This document shows positions 56,981-64,000 of a stretch of DNA of 64,000 nucleotides, piece by piece; position 1 is the first letter of the stretch, and every line of letters begins with the position of its first letter. The notes beneath the pieces were generated by a model. That model was given only the letters and a program-made list of their open reading frames with translations. It was not told the DNA's origin and did no database searches. The DNA comes from Zingiber officinale (taxonomy: Eukaryota; Streptophyta; Magnoliopsida; Zingiberales; Zingiberaceae): NCBI RefSeq assembly GCF_018446385.1, contig NC_056006.1:1798001-1862000 (forward strand), read 5' to 3'. The translations under genes were made by a program, and so were the position numbers.

Positions 56981-58260
56981 TGATAACTAGTATTTTGATG
57001 CATTATTTTGACTCTTATACTTAGCATTTTTACTCTCTCGTATACTTAATTCCGCATTTATATCATGTTTTATGAGTTGAGATTTATTTGGAGCATTGAT
57101 CTAATTTTTTCTATATTTTCTGGTATTTTATTTAAAAGATACATCTTGTTTTGCAGGGGAGTAATTTGGGCCATTGATCGGGATCAAATAATCCAAGGGC
57201 TCATGTTATTCTAAGTTGAATCAAGAAGAGCCAAATCCAATCAAACCCAATCCAAAAGCTTCAATTCAAACCCAATCTTAAAGCCCACTTTTAAAAGCCT
57301 AATTCCACTCATCTTATTGGATCCGGATCTTCTCATTAATCCAAACCCAAAATCCCATGCCTTTCCAAACCCGATCCACTAAGAAACTTCCCTTACCTCA
57401 CGCACGGCACAAAAGGATCGATACCTGTTCGCGTCTCTTCCTCGCGCAGAGCTAGGGCACGTGCGCGAGCTCCCCACACCGCACCTTTCTCTTCTTCCTT
57501 TCTTTCTCCGGCCGGCGGCTTCTCCTCTTCTATTCACTGCCGCTGGCCGGCCATCCACAATCCAGATTTCTTCTTCTCAGATTCCAGCTGCGAGCGACAG
57601 CAAGTTTTCTTCCCATGGCAGCAAGCTTCGGCAGCGATTTCGGTCATCCACCTCACTGGAGGGGTTCTCTAGTGTGAACTCCACCTTCCGGCTACTTTCT
57701 GGCAGCTTCAACACCCGGGGTACAGGTGGCAGAGCAAGAGGCAGCGGCGGTGGTTCGTCTTCATCTCCGGCCAACTTCCAGCGAAGGGGTTCTTCGTTGG
57801 AAGATTCGTTCATCTACCTCGTTGTCGAAGCAGCAGCATCCAGCGGAGAGAGCTACTGTTCACTGGTTCTTGGGGGTTCCGGAGCCGGGCCCTTGTGTGA
57901 CGGCAAGGGTAGTCATTGGATCGGTAGTTGATGTTTGGATTGTGGTTGGAATTTTCTTAGTTTATTACTGTTGATTAGCTTAGTTTACTTATTTTGATGT
58001 TTTGTGGTTGAATGTTTGTATTGAACTAGATTTTTCATATTTAAATTGCATGTATTATGTTCAATTTGATTAATGCTCATATAACGTGTTCGATCAAATG
58101 CTTCAACCAATAGTTAGGTTTAATTTGATGCAATTTATTTTGTTTAATTCTTATTTTGTCTTGTTCTTTTAATTTAGTTAAGTCCTAGCTTTGATTTAAT
58201 GCAATTAGGATAGATTAATTTAGGCTTTCATTATATTCTTAGTTTCTTTAATGCTTTACT
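56981..58260 (+). mobile_element. LTR-like segment inside CACTA
   Basis: It begins TGATAACTAGTATTTTGATG, matching in pattern the start of the LTR at 23789. It has a similar order of AT-rich start, GC-rich leader near 57.4-57.9 kb and AT-rich tail. The open frame at 57461-57931 is low-complexity Ser/Pro/Arg and not credible as a gene. The end is not defined and no target duplication was found. Confidence 0.4.
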
Positions 58261-58298
58261 TCATGTTATGCCCATTGATAGATAATCTTGTATCATAG

Positions 58299-58672
58299 TT
58301 TCTTTAATTTGATGGCTCCAAATAAAAATTGGATGATTGTATTTACTGATAATGAGGATGATATGATGCTTGTTGGAGATGACCCTTGGCAGTAAGCATG
58401 CTTCTACATTCCTAATGTTCTTCTCTTATGTATATATATCTTCCATTTTCTATGTATAAAGTGGATATGTTGACAACTGGTGTTGTATAATTTTCTACAG
58501 GGAATTTTGTGCTATGGTCTGTCAGATTTTTATATACACAAAAGAGGAGGTCCAAAAGATGGATTCAAGTACCTTGAACCCAAAAAATGAAGATTGTCCT
58601 GATATGAAAGAGAATGTCAAGGAAACAAAAGGCAGTCAATCTGCATCATCATCTATTTCAAAAAACTCATAG
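58299..58672 (+). pseudogene. Captured auxin response factor fragment (C-terminal PB1 region)
   Basis: Two exons (about 58299-58391 and 58501-58672) are joined by a normal intron (GTAAGC...TTCTACAG). They encode LMAPNKNWMIVFTDNEDDMM, then LVGDDPWQEFCAMV and IFIYTKEEVQKM, then an Asn/Ser/Lys-rich tail to TAG at 58670. This is the second half of the PB1 (Aux/IAA III-IV) interaction domain of an ARF1/ARF2-like auxin response factor, a nuclear transcription factor. It contains the acidic OPCA-type cluster but not the Lys-bearing first half, the B3 DNA-binding domain or the middle region. The usual Arg in MVRKIFIY is Cys-Gln here (MVCQIFIY). It lies inside the CACTA, separate from any ARF promoter. 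Reading frame across the splice is intact. Confidence 0.85.
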
Positions 58673-59984
58673 GCTTATCCTGCAATGTAAGTAGGAATCT
58701 CTTTTTGTTTAATATAAATTGCCGTGATAATCATTTTATCCCATCATTTCCTAGGTTATTGAGATGTTTTATTTGAAAACTATGATAGGTTAGGTCCTTC
58801 TCCATTAATTCGACATTTGAAAAATAACTCCAACAGTTAATCCCCGAGTACTTCATACTCATATTACAGCTAGTCAAGTATTTATGCAACATGTTATCTG
58901 TCAATGAAAATTAAACTGCATCCTTTGTAAGAAAGACTGACAACTAGAAAAATAGTTCAATATCGCTACTAGTATTTCATGTTTGGAAATTGATTTAAGC
59001 GAGAAGTTTGCAGGCTGACGACATCTTTGCCATGTGCAATTCGATCTTTGTAGGATCTTGAAGCACAAACAAAGTGATTGTTTGTGCTTTATCTAAGTGA
59101 TTGTTTGAACAGTTTTATAGCATGCATCTTGACAATTAATATAATTTTGAAGATCACTATCAAGGAAGAATGTTCAAAAGAAAGTAAAGGCTAAGGAGAA
59201 GATCACGTAATTAACTACACGGGTAGGTTTCCGTAAGAATTCAACTTTTTCTTGATCTATTCTTATGTAGTCCATGGTACACATTAAAGATTTCACTATA
59301 GCTTATTTTCAGTATTCTAACATGTAAATTAATACACTTCTGTGGATCCTCCAAACAATCTAAGTTGTGATGGATTGATATCCCTTTATGTTCCAAACCT
59401 TTGTTTTTTTTTTGGAGCTTGTAATTTTCATTGCAAACAATCCATATGGTGTATGGATTACATTCAGTCCAGTATAAACTTAGCACTTTCGCTTCAGAGG
59501 CAATTTATGAGTTTTATTCTACAATCATGTTTACTAATTGATCAGATTGATTAAGAAGGGCGTTGGAGTAGCTTGGTAAATTTGTTTTGCTAGGTTATGA
59601 TAAATTAGCATTCAGCAGAATAGATGTTTGGTTTCTTCTTCAAATCACACTGTAATATTTCTCTTGTCATTGGTGAAACAATAAATCCACTCATTATAAC
59701 TTCCACAACAGAAAATTTTATGTTATTTGTCTACTACCAATGCAGCTTAACTGATTTTACATTGACTGAACAAGGTTGATTTTATTTAGGTATCAAACTC
59801 TCCCATTTGTTTTAGATATTACATGTCTTGTTTGTTAATTTCTCCAAACCATTATTTCTCAATTTGTTAACAAGGAAACTCATGTTAGCATAGTCATGAT
59901 CAGAGCCTAATTATAGTTTACAATTATCTGAGTGCTATTGATTAACTGTTCTGTCCTTTCTTCTGGTTCTTTTTTTTTTTTAAA
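58673..59984 (+). other. CACTA interior, nothing recognised
   Basis: AT-rich sequence between the two captured fragments, possibly ARF 3' UTR with introns and SPX intron. Only short shadow ORFs. Confidence 0.5.
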
Positions 59985-60380
59985 TTTGTGCACTCATTTA
60001 GATGGTTTATTATTCTTGTTGTGATGAATTCAAGTCTAGTGAAAATATTGAAGAAGTATGACAAGAGAACAGGAGCACTTATCAGGCAGCCCTTCATCGA
60101 AAAGGTGTTGCAGCAGCCATTCTTTACAACTGATCTCCTATACAAACTCGTGAAGGAGTGTGACTATGCTCGACCACCTCTTCCCCAGCAACAACCTGTC
60201 AATTTCAGCAGAATGCGACAGACAAAATGGAGTGCCAAAGCCGGCACAATCAGGTGGGAGGGTTCCGGAGTTGGAGGAGATTAAATATATGTAGAGCTTA
60301 TACATGAAGAGCACCGTAGCAGTGCTGTGGTCCTTGAAACAGATTAGGAGCAAAAGTTCAACAGTCAAAACATATTAGAA
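59985..60380 (+). pseudogene. Captured SPX-domain protein fragment
   Basis: From about 60010 the plus strand reads [20 protein letters not shown], then [20 protein letters not shown] and LVKEC. This is the C-terminal helices of the SPX domain, which senses inositol pyrophosphates in phosphate signalling; the [11 protein letters not shown] stretch carries the ligand-contacting lysines. After a divergent linker ([19 protein letters not shown]), a shifted frame gives [10 protein letters not shown], a stop, and SLYMKSTVAV...KQIRSKSSTVK, the conserved tail of small SPX proteins. So the fragment covers about the last half of an SPX1/2-like gene, with at least one frameshift and one stop. The N-terminal SPX helices are absent. 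Confidence 0.85.
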
Positions 60381-60582
60381 AATCTCGTGCTATATTGTTC
60401 TACCTTTGTTTTAATAGTGTTATCATTTTGTTGGTTGCTTATGAAATTTCTTCAGAATGTTATAGATATTATTTTTGAATGTTAGAAAATTGTATATTAA
60501 ATTTTATTTTAAAATTTAGTATTTTGAATGATTTATAATATTGGAAAATTGTGTATTAATTTTTTTTTATTTTTTATCTAAA

Positions 60583-60845
60583 AAAGACAACGGTTTTTCA
60601 CCGTTGTCGTAAATAGTCTAAAACTGTTGTTGAAGACCCTGTTATTAAAGGTAGACGCTCAAAGACAACGGTGAAAAACTGTTGTCTTTGAAGGAAAAGA
60701 CAACCGTTTTTCACCGTTGTAAAACTGTTGTCTTTGCCTTCAAAGACAACGGTTAAAAACTGTTGTCTTTGGGCACCCCTTTTAACAACACGACCTTTAA
60801 CAACAGTCCGAAAGGGGCTACGACAACGGTGAAAAACCGTTGTTG
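60583..60845. repeat. CACTA right subterminal repeats
   Basis: Many copies of ACAACGGTTTTTCACCGTTG-like and CAAAGACAACGGTTAAAAAC-like motifs occur in both orientations, matching those at the left end. Confidence 0.85.
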
Positions 60846-60869
60846 TTAGGCTTTTTTCTTGTAGTGTAA

Positions 60870-61941
60870 TCCAATAACTTCCACGATGCAACAAATGGAA
60901 ATTAATAACACGTCTTCTAATTTTAATAAGAGAAAGCAACCTTTGGAAATGAACTAAACATATCTTTGGCATCTAAGGTTGGGTCATATTAACTTGAGTA
61001 GGATTCAAAGGTTAATAGTCGATGGACCTTTGAGTTCATTGGTAGTGGAAAACTTTCCGACCTACAAGTCTTGCTTGGAAGGAAAAATGACCAAGAGGCC
61101 TTTAAAGACAAAGGGGTATAGAGCCAAAGAAGTGTTGGAATTGGTTCATTCTGATTTATGTGGGTCTATGACAATCCAGGCAAGAGGTGGTTTCGAATAT
61201 TTTATCTCTTTTATAAACAACTCTTTGAGATATGAGTACATTTACTTGATGCGTCGTAAGTCTGAGTGCTTTGATAAGTTCAAAGAGTATAAGGCTGACG
61301 TGGAGAAACATCATGGTAAAAGTATCAAGACACTATGGTCTGATCGTGGTGGAGAGTACCTCTTAGGAGAGTTTAGGAGTTACTTATCAGAGGCCAGGAT
61401 TCAATCCCAATTGTCTGCATCTGGTACACCCCAACAGAATGGTGTGGCGGAACGAAGGAATTGGACTCTTATGAAAATGGTTAGATCAATGATAAGTTAT
61501 TCAGAATTTCCAAATTCGTTTTGGGGATATGCTCTGGAAACGGTGGCGTACATTCTAAACTTGGTACCTTCTAAGTCAATACCCTCTACTCCCACAGAAT
61601 TGTGGAATGAGCGTAAACCTAGTTTGAAACACATTCGGATTTGGGGTAGTCCAGCACATGTGCTGAAGGGAGATGCTGATAAATTGGAATCACATACAGA
61701 AGTTCGCTTATTCGTGGGATATCCTAGAGGAACGAAAGGTGGTTTATTTTATAGTCCTAAATATCAGAAGGTCATTGTTAGCACTAATGCCCGATTTTTA
61801 AAAGAGGACTATGTAATGAACCATAAGCCCACGAGAAAAATTATTCTTGAAGAAATAAGAGAGGACACTTCTATTTTAGTATCAACGGTACAAGATGAGA
61901 TACCACAAATAACTGCAATACGTATCACAAATGATGCATAA
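60870..61941 (+). pseudogene. Copia integrase (near-complete)
   Basis: The gag-pre-integrase phrase LWHLRLGHINLSRIQRL is followed by a spacer and an open frame (60979-61941) with the core residues: HSDLCGS (first Asp), LWSDRGGEY (second Asp) and GTPQQNGVAERRNWTL (Glu). The core continues to WGSPAHVLKGDADKLESHTE and GYPRGTKGG, a normal Copia layout. It stops at TAA 61939, before the RT part. The integrase itself looks intact, but the polyprotein is broken on both sides. Confidence 0.88.
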
Positions 61942-61950
61942 TTACAGGTA

Positions 61951-62848
61951 GTGCCTCGTCGTAGTGAGAGGGTTGTTAGACAACCTGATAGATTTATATT
62001 TTTGGGAGAGTCTTTGGACTTGATCCCTGGTGAACATGAAGCTGATCTGTGGACATATGATGAAGCACTTCAAGATAAAAATACAGCATCTTGGCAAAGT
62101 GCAATGAACTCTGAAATAGAATCTATACATTCTAATCAGGTCTAGCAGCTTATAGAACCACCAAATGGTGTAAAAGTCATTGGATGTAAATGAGTCTACA
62201 AAAGGAAAAGAGGAACAGACGGGAAGGTGGAAACCTTTAAAGCAAGGCTTGTTGCCATGAGGTATACACAGAAAGAGCGAATTGATTATGAGGAAACTTT
62301 TTCGCCGATAGCCATGCTTAAGTCTATCTAGATTCTTTTATCTATTGCTGCTTAGAATTTTGAGTTTTGGTAAATGGATGTCAAGACAGCTTTCCTTAAT
62401 GAAAGTCTTGAAGAAACATCTATATGAAGCAACCAGAGGGATTCATTGCGAAGGGCAAAGAGCATCTTGTATGTAAGCTCAATCGGTTCATTTATGGACT
62501 GAAGCAAGCTTCGAGATCTTGGAACATTCGGTTTGATGAAGTGATCCAGTCTTATGGATTCATTCAGTGTCCGGATGAGTCTTGTGTATACAAGAAAATG
62601 ACGGAAACGTGATGATATTTCTTGTACTATATGTAGATGAGATTTTGCTCATTGGCAACAATGTCAAAGTGTTGTCAGACGTAAGGATATGAATCTCCAA
62701 GCAATTTGATATGAAAGACTTGGGAGAATGTAGACATATTCTTGGGATCAAAGTAATAAAGGATCGTAAGAAAAGGATGTTGTGCTTATCCCAAGCTTCA
62801 TACATCAATATTATCCTAGCTCATTTTAGTATGCAAAACTTCAAGAAA
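61951..62848 (+). pseudogene. Copia reverse transcriptase remnant, truncated
   Basis: Pieces in order: RRSERVVRQPDRF linker, SWQSAMNSEIESIHSN, then after stops [40 protein letters not shown] and KQPEGFIAKGKEHLVCKLNR, FIYGLKQASRSW, CVYKKM. After a stop and frame change comes a YVDEILLIGNN stretch, where the active box is YVDE instead of YVDD. The sequence ends at SQASYINIILAHF near 62840, where MITE-like repeats begin. RNase H and the 3' LTR are missing. Confidence 0.85.
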
Positions 62849-63121
62849 GGCCAAATGACCTCAGATTGAAATGAAACTAGTTCAAATGTGTTCTTCTACC
62901 TCTCTTAATTATATACATGTCCTCTAACGTCAATTTAACTCAATATATTGTGAGCAATTATTTTTTGAATACGAATTAAATTTTTTAAACACATCTATGT
63001 TCAAAAAATTACTACTCTAAATATATTAGGTTAAATTGATATTTGAAAGTATAGATATAATTAGAAAAAGTAGATGAACATATAAGAACTAATTTCATAT
63101 CAATCCGAAGTCATTTGGTCC
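62849..63121. mobile_element. MITE-like inverted-repeat unit 1
   Basis: The termini are inverted copies: GGCCAAATGACCTCAGATTG on the left, and on the opposite strand of the right end GGACCAAATGACTTCGGATT. Most of the 273 bp folds back on itself (for example TTTAACTCAATATATTG against TAAATATATTAGGTTAAA). AT-rich, no ORF. It begins exactly where Copia similarity stops. Confidence 0.75.
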
Positions 63122-63153
63122 ATCAGCTGATTTTGTCCAAACTGGTTGATTTA

Positions 63154-63421
63154 CCAAATGGCCTCGGATTAACATGAAACCAGCTTATATGTATTCATCT
63201 ACTATTCCTAATTGTATTCATATCCTCAAATAGTAATTTGATCCAATATATTAAGTGCAATAATTTTTTGAACATGAATTTAATTTTTCAAACGCATTCA
63301 TGTTTAAAAAATCACTGCTCTCAATATATTCTGTTAAATTAACGTTTGAGAATATGGATATAATCAAGAGAACTTGCCAAACATAGAAAATAGCTTATAT
63401 CAATCGGAGGTTATTTTGTCC
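63154..63421. mobile_element. MITE-like inverted-repeat unit 2
   Basis: A diverged direct repeat of unit 1 (ACCAAATGGCCTCGGATTAA at the left, TTATTTTGTCC at the right), with the same foldback structure. The 32 bp spacer after unit 1 (ATCAGCTGATTTTGTCC...) is also repeated after unit 2, so the duplicated segment is about 305 bp and includes the spacer. Confidence 0.7.
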
Positions 63422-63458
63422 ATCAACAAATTTTATCTAAAATCGAATTTGATAAAAA

Positions 63459-64000
63459 AAAAAAAAAAACTAATAAATCAGTCGACTTATTTACTTAAAA
63501 TTTTAATGTTTCAGCACAGAATAAAATTAATTTGATTGGTAAAAAAATTAATCAATTGATAAACATAAAATAGATAATGGTGATGTGATTTAATAATTTT
63601 AAAATTATCCTACATAATTTAATAATTTTAAAAATTACCTATATGATTTAGCAAAAAGCCGAAGTCGCTTCATGTGCTCCTCACGTATAAAAACATATAA
63701 ATTCATAAAGAAAAAAATCAAAGTCAAATCAAATGAAGTAATCCTTTTAATAAATTATTTAAAAAATTATTAAATTGTAACAGATATCATTACATTCAAT
63801 AGACGATTCTTATATTCCGTCTTTAAATTATATGAAGATGGATAATCATCAGATTAACTTATAGTCGACCCATTAAATGAGTAGAAGATAAAAGGAGTAT
63901 TTAATAAATTATTAAAAAATTATCTTAAACATTAATCATGATCAACAGAAATAATTATATTAATCCTAATTAATTGGGATGATAATAATTAGAACTTTAT
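63459..64000. other. AT-rich sequence, nothing recognised
   Basis: Highly AT-rich sequence with short internal duplications (ATTTAATAATTTTAAAA twice near 63590-63630). No gene is seen. Confidence 0.6.

Larger units (their letters stand above)
55822..60866. mobile_element. Non-autonomous CACTA transposon carrying host gene fragments (Pack-CACTA type)
   Basis: The ends are perfect 12 bp inverted repeats CACTACAAGAAA, flanked by the 3 bp target duplication TAA (55819-55821 and 60867-60869), which is diagnostic of the CACTA (En/Spm) superfamily. Subterminal regions hold many hairpin-forming ACAACGGTTTTT-type repeats in both orientations. The 5045 bp interior has no recognisable transposase. Instead it contains a GC-rich leader-like stretch, an LTR-like segment, an auxin response factor fragment (58299-58672) and an SPX-protein fragment (59985-60380), both on plus. 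It is inserted in Copia pol, so it is younger than the Copia. Confidence 0.92.

Noticed and set aside
57461-57974. Overlapping open frames of 156 and 82 codons
   Set aside because: Low-complexity Ser/Pro/Arg/Gly composition in a GC-rich leader-like part of an LTR-like segment, open in more than one frame; no domain recognised.

Overview
This is plant nuclear DNA. It holds receptor-kinase genes with GT-AG introns, long AT-rich intergenic sequence and a dense nest of plant LTR retrotransposons and DNA transposons. The wall-associated kinase (WAK) genes, and the HGD catalytic loop of the intact one, resemble the expanded WAK families of monocots. I infer a monocot but cannot name the species. 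No prokaryotic, organellar or viral gene is visible.

The frame of the window is a WAK cluster, all on the minus strand, built from two near-identical copies of one ~7.4 kb block about 46.8 kb apart (about 24-7448 and 46873-54281). Each block holds a WAK exon 1, a Mutator-like MITE just upstream of its start codon, a ~2.7 kb LTR-like segment, a Copia 3' LTR and the kinase exon of a second WAK. Only one WAK is complete and apparently functional: three exons, 742 codons, 45347-47751. The WAK at 29-896 is cut by the left edge. Both copies of the second WAK are dead, by different lesions. A third WAK is a relic at about 9060-9815, and a short WAK 5' relic lies near 45040.

Between the blocks (11.5-44.4 kb) is a transposon nest. 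It contains a decayed Tat-like Gypsy element on the minus strand (LTR-type ends at 11486 and 21057) and a second related Gypsy (about 22.6-38.3 kb). The second is split by an 11.1 kb non-autonomous LTR element with ~1.93 kb LTRs (23789-34898), flanked by an anomalous 76 bp target duplication. Two solo LTRs have perfect 5 bp target duplications (17660-19867, GTCGA; 42503-44333, GGTAG). There are three minisatellite blocks, a GC-rich hairpin element (38939-39249), a SINE-like element and a decayed fragment of an M16 peptidase gene resembling chloroplast stromal processing peptidase (40129-41184).

On the right, a decayed Copia element (54990-62848) is interrupted by a 5045 bp CACTA transposon (55822-60866, target duplication TAA). 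The CACTA has no visible transposase but carries pieces of two unrelated host genes: the C-terminal PB1 region of an auxin response factor, with intron and splice sites, and the C-terminal half of an SPX-domain protein. This Pack-CACTA-type element is the most interesting object in the window. The window ends in two tandem inverted-repeat MITE-like units and AT-rich sequence.
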